Shown: piece by piece, positions 52,141-60,560 of the stretch
Layout of the letters: each line of letters begins with the position of its first letter
Numbering within the stretch: position 1 is the stretch's first letter
Assembly: GCF_900113765.1 (NCBI RefSeq)
Contig: NZ_FOQO01000008.1
Coordinates: 62,001-126,000 of the forward strand
Length of the DNA: 64,000 nt
Origin: Parapedobacter indicus
Lineage (GTDB): Bacteria > Bacteroidota > Bacteroidia > Sphingobacteriales > Sphingobacteriaceae
Direction: 5' to 3'
Position numbers and translations under genes: made by a program
The notes under the pieces: generated by a model
Seen by the model: only the letters and a program-made list of their open reading frames with translations
The model's database searches: none
Told to the model about the DNA's origin: nothing

Positions 52141-53160
52141 ATGGGGATCGAATCTACTGAACATAACCCGCGCTCCGGCAGTCGCATGAAATACCTGCAA
52201 CTGGTAGACTATATAAACCATTTGGTTGAATCTGACCAACTCCACATCGGCGATCGGATCCCGTCACTAAAGCAACTCGAAAAAAAGTTGGGTATGAGCA
52301 AGGAGACCTTACTGAAGGGACTCACCCATCTACTTGAAAAAGGCATCATCGAATCGGTGTATCGCAAAGGATACTACGTAAAGAAGAAGTCGGTAGACCA
52401 TACCTACAGGGTGTTTCTCTTACTTGACAAAATGAATGTCATGCGCGACCGGTTCTACCATACGCTATTCGAGGAACTCAAGAATGTAGCTGACATGGAT
52501 ATATATTTCCATCACCACAATTTCAAGGTGTTTGAAAACCTGATCCGCGAAAACTTGGGTAACTATACGCACTTCGTCGTTGCTACTTTCCTTAAAGAAA
52601 ATCCTTCCGAGGTGCTCAACCTCATACCCGCACAGAAACGCATCATTATCGATTACAATCAGCCTGACTTAGACGGCGAGTATTCTTGTATTTTCCAAGA
52701 TTTCGAGCACGATATCTATGACGGCCTCACCCAATTAAAAGATCAACTTTCCAAGTATAAAAAGCTGATCCTTATCGCCCCCCATGAAGCTACCCATGCC
52801 CGCCACGTGATGGATGGATTTCTACGTTTTTGCGTGGAGCATGCGTATCGGTATGCCATCGAACACGAAGTAGAAGCCAGCAGCTTCCAAAAGGGAAATG
52901 GGTACATTACCTTTAGCCGTTATGACACCGATGATGTAGCGTTGATCAAATTAGCCCGCAGCAAAAACTACAAACTTGGGTCGGACGTTGGACTGATATC
53001 TTATAACGACACGGCTGTTAAAGAAATCCTCGAAGATGGTATTACGGTCATTTCGACCGATTTCGAAGCGATGGGTAAGGCGGTGAGCCAAGCGATTATG
53101 AATAAAGAAATCGTTACCTTCCGCAATCCAACACGCGTTGTCTTGCGAAATTCGCTGTGA
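52141..53160 (+). CDS. GntR-family regulator with LacI-type periplasmic-binding-like sensor
   Basis: 339 residues. An N-terminal GntR winged helix (about 15-78: LHIGDRIPSLKQLEKKLGMSKETLLKGLTHLLEKGIIES, KGYYVKK) is followed by a sugar-sensor domain of the periplasmic-binding type (from YRVFLLLDKMNVMRDRFY; late GSDVGLISYNDTAVKEIL and GITVISTDFEAMGKAV, as in LacI-family cores). Similar proteins in Bacteroidota control single PULs, for example fucose-responsive FucR. It is divergent from the susC operon, and its binding is inferred at the TGGT-rich sites 51952-51971 and 52090-52107. The start at 52141 fits the promoter at 52117; an internal ATG at 52186 is less likely. Confidence 0.85.
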   Translation: MGIESTEHNPRSGSRMKYLQLVDYINHLVESDQLHIGDRIPSLKQLEKKLGMSKETLLKGLTHLLEKGIIESVYRKGYYVKKKSVDHTYRVFLLLDKMNVMRDRFYHTLFEELKNVADMDIYFHHHNFKVFENLIRENLGNYTHFVVATFLKENPSEVLNLIPAQKRIIIDYNQPDLDGEYSCIFQDFEHDIYDGLTQLKDQLSKYKKLILIAPHEATHARHVMDGFLRFCVEHAYRYAIEHEVEASSFQKGNGYITFSRYDTDDVALIKLARSKNYKLGSDVGLISYNDTAVKEILEDGITVISTDFEAMGKAVSQAIMNKEIVTFRNPTRVVLRNSL

Positions 53161-53221
53161 CTTAATATTTATAGCCGTCCGGTTCAACGTTTGGCGCCAA
53201 ATTGCACGGGTTCGCACTAAT

Positions 53222-53314
53222 CCGTGCCGAACTTCCCACTTACTTTCTACTATTTCCCGTCTTCCCGCACATGCTATCCGTAGCTCATCCGTAGCTCATC
53301 CGTGCCGAATACGG
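53222..53314. repeat. Second 11-bp-period array (CCGT cores, inverted end) upstream of the flippase
   Basis: ATCCGTAGCTC is repeated in tandem at 53276-53286 and 53287-53297, followed by ATCCGTGCCG. CCGT cores at 53278, 53289 and 53300 are 11 bases apart, and the inverse core ACGG stands exactly 11 bases later at 53311. Further CCGT at 53222 and 53257. The layout mirrors the TTACC/GGTA array at 23544 with another core. The rest of 53161-53459 shows only the promoter at 53404. Confidence 0.55.
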
Positions 53315-53403
53315 AAAATCCCTGGATATACGCCGTATAAAGCACGCATTCCGTCCGCAGGAAGACAGAAAACCATCAAAAAAAAGACTGGAGAAAGTCG
53401 CTA

Positions 53404-53436
53404 TTTGGTGCAGATGATAATATTCGCCTATCTTTG
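53404..53436 (+). promoter_or_regulatory. Promoter of the flippase operon
   Basis: TTTG (53404-53407), 21-base spacer, TATCTTTG (53429-53436). Predicted start near 53443, 17 bases before the ATG at 53460. Confidence 0.6.
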
Positions 53437-53459
53437 CCGGGAATCACTGACGGCAACCC

Positions 53460-54809
53460 ATGAAGCTACCCGCCCTACCCGGTTTTGACGCCCATGCGTT
53501 TGACAAGTACCTGAAAAATACCGGGTGGCTGTTAATGGCTCGTGTAGGATCGCTACTGATCAAGATGCTCGTCACAGCTGTTGTCCTTCCCAACTACCTC
53601 GGCGATGCGCAAACAGGGATACTCAATTACCCGCTGGTATTGGCTTCGTTCTTTGTTGCTGCAAGCAGCCTAGGCACCGACAGCCTGGTGACCCGCGAGC
53701 TGCTCGTGCATCCACAGCAGCACCGCACCATTTTGGGTTCGGCATTCCGATTGCGCCTATTCTCGGGCTTAACGGCTATCCCGTTGATCTATTTTGCCTA
53801 CCTGTGCATCGGCCACTACGCTCCGGAACCTCCGGCAGCACCGTTAAGCTATGTTGCCATCGTGTCTTTCGTGTGCGTAGCTCAATCCGTCAATATCATT
53901 GATTGTTATTTCCAGTCTATTGCCAAAGGCAAGTTTATCATGTATGTGCAGGTTGGCGCCAACCTGCTGTCGGCGCTGCTAAAGCTTGTCCTCATTGTAT
54001 CCGGCGCATCGTTGACAGCCTTTGTTTGGATGCTACTCGCAGACGCCGCGCTGCTATCGCTGGGCTATGTGTATGTATACCGCGCGCAGCACCACAATCC
54101 GTTCCACTGGAAATTTGACCGCGCAGTCGCCCTCAATTTGCTCAAACATTCCTGGCCGCTGGCGTTGTCTTCTGTGTTTGTAACCCTCTACATGAAAATA
54201 GACCAGCTCATGCTGGATGCCTTTTGGGGAAAATCGGCATTGGGTGTCTACGCCACGGTAGTGACACTGAGTGAAGGCTGGTATTTTTTCCCAATGGCCT
54301 TGGTAGCGGCCTTGTTTCCTGCGCTTATGCACGCCCGGCGTGACGATCCGGCGCGGTATCAGAAACGGCTACAGCAACTTTATGAACTCATGGTCATCAT
54401 CAGTATTGGCATCGCATTGATCACCACATTTGCGGCCCCTTACATCTACCAATGGCTTTACAGACCCGAGTTTCATATCGGTGCCCCCACGCTGGCCATC
54501 CACATCTGGGCCGGAGTATTCGTTTTTCTCGGCACGGCAAGTGGCCAGTACCTCATCGCTGAGAACCTCACGCGGATATCGTTCCTGCGTACAGCCATCG
54601 GGGCTTTAACCAACGTGCTGCTCAACCTGTGGTTGTTACCTCGTTACGGCATGAACGGTGCGGCAGTCGCTACACTACTTGCCTATTTTATTTCCACTTT
54701 TTCGGTGCTGCTTATTCCCAAAACGCGCCAGCATGGCTTTTCCATGCTGAAAGCACTCGTATTATGGAATACATTAAGTACTTTAGCACACAAATCTGAA
54801 AAAAAATGA
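53460..54809 (+). CDS. Polysaccharide flippase (Wzx/MATE-like, MOP superfamily)
   Basis: 449-residue inner-membrane protein with about 12-14 hydrophobic helices and the MOP-type pattern near the start (NTGWLLMARVGSLLIKMLVTAVVLPNYLGDAQTGI) and again at the middle (SWPLALSSVFVTLYMKIDQLMLDAFWG). It most likely flips a lipid-linked oligosaccharide to the periplasm. Its stop overlaps the ATG of the next gene (ATGA at 54806-54809), so the genes are translationally coupled. The operon (flippase, methyltransferase, glycosyltransferase) looks like a small surface-glycan assembly unit. The polymer is unknown. Confidence 0.88.
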   Translation: MKLPALPGFDAHAFDKYLKNTGWLLMARVGSLLIKMLVTAVVLPNYLGDAQTGILNYPLVLASFFVAASSLGTDSLVTRELLVHPQQHRTILGSAFRLRLFSGLTAIPLIYFAYLCIGHYAPEPPAAPLSYVAIVSFVCVAQSVNIIDCYFQSIAKGKFIMYVQVGANLLSALLKLVLIVSGASLTAFVWMLLADAALLSLGYVYVYRAQHHNPFHWKFDRAVALNLLKHSWPLALSSVFVTLYMKIDQLMLDAFWGKSALGVYATVVTLSEGWYFFPMALVAALFPALMHARRDDPARYQKRLQQLYELMVIISIGIALITTFAAPYIYQWLYRPEFHIGAPTLAIHIWAGVFVFLGTASGQYLIAENLTRISFLRTAIGALTNVLLNLWLLPRYGMNGAAVATLLAYFISTFSVLLIPKTRQHGFSMLKALVLWNTLSTLAHKSEKK

Positions 54810-55450
54810 AGTTCATCTATCCGATAAGCAGTTTGTTCAGCTTGCGCAAGATCCGGTCGCTCCTTTCATTCGGTGTGAAAGGTTATTTGGCGGAGATCGG
54901 CTGGATGGAGGCTTATCGGGCACGCGTACCCCTTGACAACAACAAACAGCCACTACCTTGGTTTACATACTCATTTATCGATTTTATGGAACCACGGCTT
55001 TCCGACACGCTGCACGTATTTGAATATGGTTCCGGTTACTCTACCCGCTATTTTTCAAAGCGGGTTGCCTCTGTTACTTCTGCCGAGCATGACCGCGAAT
55101 GGTTGGCAGCGGGAATGAAAGACAAAGCCGAAAACGTCACATTGGTCCATTACGAAGGCACGGTAGACGGCGATTACTGCCGTGCAGCAATGCTGCAAAA
55201 CAAAAAATTCGATATCATACTGATTGACGGATTTGACCGTAATAACTGCTGCAAGCATGCCGCCGATGCGCTGAGCGAACAGGGTGTGATCATTTTCGAC
55301 GACAGCCAATTGGAGAAATTTCAGGAAGGTGTCGCTTATCTTAAACAAGCTGGCTTCAAGATGCTGCCTTTTAGTGGTATCTCTCCGGGTTTATTTTACC
55401 GGAAAGAAACCAGCGTCTTCTATCGACCAACCAATTGCTTCGCGATATGA
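54806..55450 (+). CDS. SAM-dependent methyltransferase-like protein
   Basis: 214 residues, Rossmann-type. The AdoMet motif I appears as VFEYGSGYSTRYFSKR, motif II as EHDREWLAAG, and IILIDGFDRNN with VIIFDDSQ later. It fits class I methyltransferases or their catalytically inactive relatives in glycan clusters; the acceptor sugar is unknown. Start codon overlaps the flippase stop and its stop overlaps the next start, both by ATGA. Confidence 0.75.
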   Translation: MKFIYPISSLFSLRKIRSLLSFGVKGYLAEIGWMEAYRARVPLDNNKQPLPWFTYSFIDFMEPRLSDTLHVFEYGSGYSTRYFSKRVASVTSAEHDREWLAAGMKDKAENVTLVHYEGTVDGDYCRAAMLQNKKFDIILIDGFDRNNCCKHAADALSEQGVIIFDDSQLEKFQEGVAYLKQAGFKMLPFSGISPGLFYRKETSVFYRPTNCFAI

Positions 55451-56358
55451 CCCAGGCACCGGTATTGCTGCTTACGTTCAACCGCTTGGACACCACCAAA
55501 CGGGTATTCGAGCAAGTGGCCCGATACCGTCCTCCCAAACTTTACCTCGCTTCGGACGGCCCACGGAAACACACGCAGGGCGAACAAGACAAGGTTGACC
55601 ATATACGGCAATTTCTAACGGAGAGTGTGGACTGGGAATGTGAAGTAAAAACGTTGTTCAGGCCGGCGAATCTCGGTTGTAAAATTGCGGTAAGCGACGC
55701 CATATCATGGTTCTTTGCCCATGAGGAGTGTGGCATTATCCTCGAAGACGACTGTCTGCCTGATCTGTCGTTTTTCCACTTTTGTGCAGCCATGCTGGAC
55801 ATGTATCGCGAGGACACCCGCGTCATGCAGATTTCCGGCACTAATTTTATCGGCCACTATACCTCCGATCCGGAGTATCGTTATTTTTTTTCCAAGTACG
55901 GGGGAATATGGGGGTGGGCGAGCTGGCGCAGGGCTTGGAAACATTTTGATCTGTCGCCGGAGAAATACCACCAGGCTAAAACTTCCGAAATACTTAGGGG
56001 TTTTTTAGGAAATGCTTATGCTTGGCGGATGTCTCTGTACGAACAGGTATTTGAAAAAAATCTTGACACTTGGGATTATCAATGGAGTTTTGCACGTGCC
56101 ATCAATTCAGGACTCAGTATTGTTCCAGCGGTAAATCTGGTCAAGAACATCGGGTTTGGAACGGATGCGTCTCACACACATCGGACGGCATCCGACCTCG
56201 CCGATATGCGAACAAGCGAACTCGATATACAGCAATTCCAACTCAACCCATTTGTCGTACCGGATCCCCATTATGACGAACGACTCATCCGCAAGCTCTC
56301 CGATGGCCTCTATCGCATTAAGCCTTTTATCCGACGGGCAAAAAATCTGCTGCCTTAG
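55447..56358 (+). CDS. Glycosyltransferase, GT-A fold (GT2/GNT-I-like)
   Basis: 303 residues. The nucleotide-sugar domain starts APVLLLTFNRLDTTKRVFEQV, and the metal-binding DxD-type motif is seen as IILEDDCLPDLSFF. WGWASWRRAWKHFDL is a typical acceptor-side stretch of this Bacteroidota type. Presumably adds one sugar to the glycan whose precursor is flipped by the first gene of the operon. The ATG at 55447 overlaps the upstream stop (ATGA); a longer frame from 55435 has no advantage. Confidence 0.88.
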   Translation: MTQAPVLLLTFNRLDTTKRVFEQVARYRPPKLYLASDGPRKHTQGEQDKVDHIRQFLTESVDWECEVKTLFRPANLGCKIAVSDAISWFFAHEECGIILEDDCLPDLSFFHFCAAMLDMYREDTRVMQISGTNFIGHYTSDPEYRYFFSKYGGIWGWASWRRAWKHFDLSPEKYHQAKTSEILRGFLGNAYAWRMSLYEQVFEKNLDTWDYQWSFARAINSGLSIVPAVNLVKNIGFGTDASHTHRTASDLADMRTSELDIQQFQLNPFVVPDPHYDERLIRKLSDGLYRIKPFIRRAKNLLP

Positions 56359-56425
56359 GCGGTTAGTTAGGTTCTTCGTAGTAATAACTAATTGAAATAC
56401 CGTATCTTGCGGCAAGATAAAAAAC

Positions 56426-56722
56426 ATGGATACCCTAATTTGCGACAAACCGGGAGCTTTACGGATCATTCAAACGAACGAACCTGAATTAGGCAAGGAA
56501 GAGGCCCTATTAAAATTCGTCAGGTAGGCATCTACGCTCATGAGTAGCCGCAACGCCACCCAGGAAGATTTTGAACACGTCATCCAAACACTGCAGCAAG
56601 GCACTATTCAGCCCGCCCTGTTCATTACGCATCGCACCCCCTGCCAACAACTACCGGATGTCTTCAGCTCATTGCTGGATCCGACAAGCAATGTGATTAA
56701 AGCAGTGGTCGACTTTTCGTAA
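56426..56722 (+). pseudogene. Zinc-type alcohol dehydrogenase relic with internal deletion
   Basis: The N-terminal 33 codons (MDTLICDKPGALRIIQTNEP to LLKFVR, then TAG at 56525-56527) and, in the same frame from 56540, a 60-residue C-terminus (SSRNATQEDFEHVIQTLQQG, FITHRTP, NVIKAVVDF). These match the two ends of medium-chain zinc dehydrogenases of the L-galactonate/threonine-dehydrogenase-like group (about 335 residues). Zinc ligands and the NAD-binding fold, about 240 residues, are missing. Both ends stay in frame, so one deletion plus a stop explains it. A terminator follows at 56815. Confidence 0.75.
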
Positions 56723-56773
56723 CATAAGCATTGAGGCAGGACAGTGCAGTGCAGTTAATTCACAAATGTGTAG

Positions 56774-56781
56774 TACCTTTG
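56774..56781 (+). promoter_or_regulatory. Lone -7 promoter element between the ADH relic and the terminator
   Basis: TACCTTTG matches TAnnTTTG. The terminator at 56815-56854 lies about 30 bases further, so a transcript of about 65 bases could arise. No -33 is visible and nothing else supports an RNA gene. Confidence 0.3.
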
Positions 56782-56814
56782 TCCTATCATAATTTAGGTT
56801 TATAATTGGTTAGT

Positions 56815-56854
56815 AAAGGTTTCCATTCTCCCCGTTTGGAAACCTTTCGTTTTT
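56815..56854 (+). terminator. Intrinsic terminator
   Basis: Perfect 10-bp stem AAAGGTTTCC/GGAAACCTTT with a 13-base loop, followed by CGTTTTT. It also faces the 3' end of the minus-strand gene at 56864 and may serve both directions. Confidence 0.7.
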
Positions 56855-56863
56855 ACAAATCAC

Positions 56864-57295
56864 TCATTTAACTACCTCCCAATGTGCTATGTCTCCCTCT
56901 TCCAACGAAAACATCGGGTGGGGATCAAGAGATGCTAAGCTCACCAATGACCGGTAATGCTCCGGATCCCGCTGTTTTAGTTTATTCAAAAGATGCTCAG
57001 TTTCGTAACGCATTTGCCCAGTCGTCACCGACATAGCTGGAGCATGAAAATCCCAATCTACTTTATTTCGGTCAAAGCAATATCCTCTCAGCACCGCCTC
57101 GTCATAAACGACGGCCAGATATCGGTTTATACTGGCTATGGGTTCAGACGAGCGCCTAAATCGCCACAATTGTGGATGCAAGGTGTATCCCTTCGTTTTT
57201 CCCTCAAGCACGTGTTTTGCCAACAAGGCCTCCCGCCAAAGCGCTACCAATCCTTTCGCATCAAGATATTTAGGATGAAGTGACCAAATACGCAT
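56864..57295 (-). CDS. Pyrimidine-dimer DNA glycosylase-like protein
   Basis: 143 residues. The opening MRIWSLHPKYLDAKGLVALWREALLAKHVL and GYTLHPQLWRFRR match the pyrimidine-dimer glycosylase (T4 endonuclease V-like, Pyr_excise) family as found in bacteria, though sequence closeness to T4 DenV itself is weak. It would cut UV-damaged DNA at cyclobutane dimers. The final residue set (DPHPMFSLEEGDIAHWEVVK) is usual for bacterial members. Starts 30 bases after the rhomboid gene, so co-transcribed. Confidence 0.65.
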   Translation of the reverse strand: MRIWSLHPKYLDAKGLVALWREALLAKHVLEGKTKGYTLHPQLWRFRRSSEPIASINRYLAVVYDEAVLRGYCFDRNKVDWDFHAPAMSVTTGQMRYETEHLLNKLKQRDPEHYRSLVSLASLDPHPMFSLEEGDIAHWEVVK

Positions 57296-57325
57296 AAGCT
57301 CAGTACAACTAAATACCCCGGATTT

Positions 57326-58072
57326 TCAACCGCGGACATACGACAAACGCCTGCTAAAGCGGTTGACCAGCAATAAACCGGCGACGAATCCACCGATGTG
57401 CGCAGCATACGCTACGCCTCCCGCTTGTTCGCCACCTAGTGCACCGATCCCATTGCTCACCTGAAAAAGAAACCATAAACCGATTGCGACGATAGCTGGG
57501 ATCGAAACAACGAAAAAAAACAGCAAAAATGTAATCCGTTTATGTGGAAATAACACCAAATAACCCGCCAATACTGCCGAGATAGCTCCCGATGCCCCCA
57601 AACACGGTGTTAAAGGGTCCTGACCGAAAAACCACACACTAAACACGTGGCTTAACCCACTCAAGATACCACATAGCAAATAGAAAACGAGATACCTGAA
57701 ATGCCCCAAGCGGTCTTCCACATTATCTCCGCATATCCATAGATAGAGCATATTCCCTGCCAGGTGTCCGACTCCGCCATGCATAAACATAGCTGAGATG
57801 AGTGTCAGAAAAACAGGGATCCCGGTCGGCTGCAATCCGGGCATTTCGAAAGACTCACCCGAAATCGGGTCGACGATCAGTTGACTGTCGGTAATAATAT
57901 CTCTGCCGGTCAGTATCTCCGCAGGAATGGTAGCGTACGAAAAGGTAAAGTGAATATTATAACCAAAGCCCTGGAGAAACACAAACACCAAGATATTTAA
58001 TCCGATAAATAAATAATTGACGAACGGAAATGATTTCCGGTCATGGTTCTCGTCTCCGATCGGCAACAACAT
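57326..58072 (-). CDS. Rhomboid-family intramembrane serine protease
   Basis: 248 residues with six or more hydrophobic helices. The catalytic dyad is S161 in LGASGAISAVLAG and H225 in AYAAHIGGFVAG; the earlier HGGVGHLAGNMLYLW is the oxyanion-helix region. A charged start (MLLPIGDENHDRKSF) is typical for Bacteroidota members. Cleaves single-span membrane proteins in the lipid bilayer; targets unknown. Divergent from the DMT permease. Confidence 0.93.
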   Translation of the reverse strand: MLLPIGDENHDRKSFPFVNYLFIGLNILVFVFLQGFGYNIHFTFSYATIPAEILTGRDIITDSQLIVDPISGESFEMPGLQPTGIPVFLTLISAMFMHGGVGHLAGNMLYLWICGDNVEDRLGHFRYLVFYLLCGILSGLSHVFSVWFFGQDPLTPCLGASGAISAVLAGYLVLFPHKRITFLLFFFVVSIPAIVAIGLWFLFQVSNGIGALGGEQAGGVAYAAHIGGFVAGLLLVNRFSRRLSYVRG

Positions 58073-58173
58073 ACTACTTGCTTTATCCTAAAGACGAAGA
58101 TAAGTGATTCGATCGGGATTGTTGGGTAATCGTGAATTCTTTTAACTAGCTTCGCGTAAAATTTGCACCGAGG

Positions 58174-59067
58174 TTGAAAACGCAATTCCAACAGTTTACC
58201 TATATCCTTGCAGGAACGATCTTCGCTATTTTTTGGGCCTCTGCTTCGGCAGCTACAAAAATCGGCCTCCAATCATCCCAGCCGTTTGTTATGGCCGTGG
58301 CGCGGTTTGCCTTGGCATCCGCGCTGATGCTGGGAATAACCCACGGCATCTTGCGACAACAGTTACCTTCTGGCAGAAAGATTTGGAGACAGCTCTTTAT
58401 CTACGGATTACTCAATATAAGCTTATACCTTGGTTTATACGTGCTGGCGATGCAAGAAGTATCAGCCGGTTTGGGGACATTGTTCGTGGCAACCAATCCC
58501 GTACTTATTCTATTAATCAATGCCATCTGGTTTAAGCAGCCCATCCGCTTACACACCATACTCAGTTTCGTCCTATGCATTGCAGGCATGCTGCTGGCTG
58601 CCTATCCGCTCTACCAAGAGAGTCATGCCAGTTTGTTCGGTTTAGGCACTCTCTTTCTGAGCATGCTTTCCTATTCCGCAGGGGCGATCTATTTTGCCCG
58701 GCAGAATTGGGGCAATCTCCATATTCTAACGATCAACGGTTGGCAGACGCTCATTGGAGGGATTTGCCTGTTACCTTTTATGGTGCTATTTTTCGACCGA
58801 TCGGCAAATGTATTTGATTCCGCTTGGTGGGGCGCTGTTACCTGGCTGGCCATCCCCGTATCCATCATTGCCATGCTATTATGGCTGTACCTACTGCGCG
58901 ACAACCCCGTTAAAGCATCGGCCTGGCTCTTTCTTTGTCCCATCGCAGGTTTCGCTATTGCGGCGGTATGGATGAAAGAGCCCCTCTCGTGGCATACCTT
59001 TGTTGGCGTATTGCTTGTTTTAGCAGGTCTTTACCTGGTACAGCGCATGAAAATGGCCAAAAAATAA
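58174..59067 (+). CDS. EamA/DMT-family permease
   Basis: 297-residue inner-membrane transporter with ten hydrophobic helices in two similar halves (first starts TYILAGTIFAIFWASASAATKIGL; second TLFLSMLSYSAGAIYF). A TTG start at 58174 is used: no in-frame ATG occurs before 58291, which would delete the first helix. Substrate unknown (amino acid or metabolite efflux in relatives). Convergent with the sulfatase gene. Confidence 0.87.
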   Translation: MKTQFQQFTYILAGTIFAIFWASASAATKIGLQSSQPFVMAVARFALASALMLGITHGILRQQLPSGRKIWRQLFIYGLLNISLYLGLYVLAMQEVSAGLGTLFVATNPVLILLINAIWFKQPIRLHTILSFVLCIAGMLLAAYPLYQESHASLFGLGTLFLSMLSYSAGAIYFARQNWGNLHILTINGWQTLIGGICLLPFMVLFFDRSANVFDSAWWGAVTWLAIPVSIIAMLLWLYLLRDNPVKASAWLFLCPIAGFAIAAVWMKEPLSWHTFVGVLLVLAGLYLVQRMKMAKK

Positions 59068-59070
59068 TAT

Positions 59071-60531
59071 TCAATTTGTATAAGGTACCGTTTCCGTATC
59101 GTCCAATGGAGGATAATTATATTTCTTCACATACTGTAATCCCGGCAAAAATTCGTCGCCATCTGCCGCAAGGCGATCCCGCAGCTGACGGTCAAATGCT
59201 TCCATCAGCTCCCGATAGCTGCGATCGCCTACCAAATTATTCCTTTGATAGGGGTCCCGTTCGTTATCAAAGAACAGCCAGGGCCCATTGAGGTCCCGTA
59301 CATAGGTAAACCTTTTGGATCGCAGACCACGGAATTCTTTTCCCCCGGTTTTCCGCGTCCATTGTCCATAGGGTTGCACACAGGTGATCACCTTCATGGT
59401 GTCGGGTGCATCTCCTTGACCTAAGATATACGGAGAGTAGTCGATGCCGTCCACGTCTGCCGGAATGTCAATATCGCAGAGACTCAACAAGGTAGGCATG
59501 AGATCTTCAATTCCGATCGGAGCATCTTTTGTTTGTGCCGAGACACCGTATGAGTCGGGCAGCTTAAACATCATAGGTACGCGTATGGATTCATCGTAGG
59601 GTTGTTGCTTTTTAGTAGCTCCTTGGGATCCTAGCATATCTCCGTGATCGGAAAGGAAAAGCACAATCGTATTCTGATCTAATCCGGTTTCTTGGAGGAA
59701 TTTAAGTAAATCACCCAATTGATCGTCCAAAGCTGTACAGTGGGCATAGTAACCTGCTAAATCTTTCCGGGCTGCCGCTTGACTGTTCGTTGGCACATTA
59801 GGACGCAGCTGAACGTTTTCGGCTTGGTACAACTCGCGGTAAGATTCCGGAGCGGTATGATAGGGCGCATGGGGTGGCCCCCATGATAAAAACATAAAAA
59901 AGGGCTGTTGATTTCCCAAACGGCTACGCATATAGGCTTTCGCATCTTCGGATTGTGCAAAAGCATCATATCCTTCCCAACGTAACGTATCAGGTGTGTC
60001 GGCGTAGTAACGAGAGTGATTGTAATTATGGGTACATTCCAGCACCTTCCAATATTCAAAACCCTGCCGACGACCGCCCGGGGGGATAAATGTACTTCTT
60101 CCCCGCCCATCGATGTGCCATTTGCCGATACAGGCGGTTGCATATCCTGCGTCGCCGAAAGCTTCGGCCAACGAGCGTGCATCGGGATCAAGCTGCACAT
60201 CATTCATGAACACACCGTTGCGTAACGGGCGTTGTCCCGTCAGAAAAGACGCCCGTGCCGGTGTGCATACGGGAATTCCCGATACTGCATTTATGAAGTC
60301 GATTCCCTTCCGGCTCAATGCATCGAGGTGGGGGGTCCGAACATTCGAATCACCGTGGCTACCGATGGCCTGTGTCCGCCACTGGTCGGCCATGATAACC
60401 AACACGTTGGGTTGTTCGGGCAGGGTAATTTCGTTTGATTGGCTGGCAGCAATACCCGGTAAGCCTACCGTCAGCAATGCAACACCTAATCTGATTAAAT
60501 ACTTATTTTTTCTTTTGATATACATTTTCAA
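59071..60531 (-). CDS. Exported S1-family sulfatase (canonical C-T-P-A-R motif)
   Basis: 486 residues, signal peptide (LIRLGVALLTVGLPGIAASQ). The formylglycine site is C89-T-P-A-R93 in SGIPVCTPARASFLTG, which a sulfatase-maturing enzyme must convert; the metal site appears at IMADQWR near residue 49 and as FLSDHGDMLG later, with GKWH in between. Removes sulfate esters from a sulfated glycan in the periplasm. Part of the second PUL (29 bases after the other sulfatase). No sulfatase-maturating enzyme is found in the window. Confidence 0.93.
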   Translation of the reverse strand: MKMYIKRKNKYLIRLGVALLTVGLPGIAASQSNEITLPEQPNVLVIMADQWRTQAIGSHGDSNVRTPHLDALSRKGIDFINAVSGIPVCTPARASFLTGQRPLRNGVFMNDVQLDPDARSLAEAFGDAGYATACIGKWHIDGRGRSTFIPPGGRRQGFEYWKVLECTHNYNHSRYYADTPDTLRWEGYDAFAQSEDAKAYMRSRLGNQQPFFMFLSWGPPHAPYHTAPESYRELYQAENVQLRPNVPTNSQAAARKDLAGYYAHCTALDDQLGDLLKFLQETGLDQNTIVLFLSDHGDMLGSQGATKKQQPYDESIRVPMMFKLPDSYGVSAQTKDAPIGIEDLMPTLLSLCDIDIPADVDGIDYSPYILGQGDAPDTMKVITCVQPYGQWTRKTGGKEFRGLRSKRFTYVRDLNGPWLFFDNERDPYQRNNLVGDRSYRELMEAFDRQLRDRLAADGDEFLPGLQYVKKYNYPPLDDTETVPYTN

Positions 60532-60560
60532 AAATTTGAATGGTTATCTAATTCGGTAAC

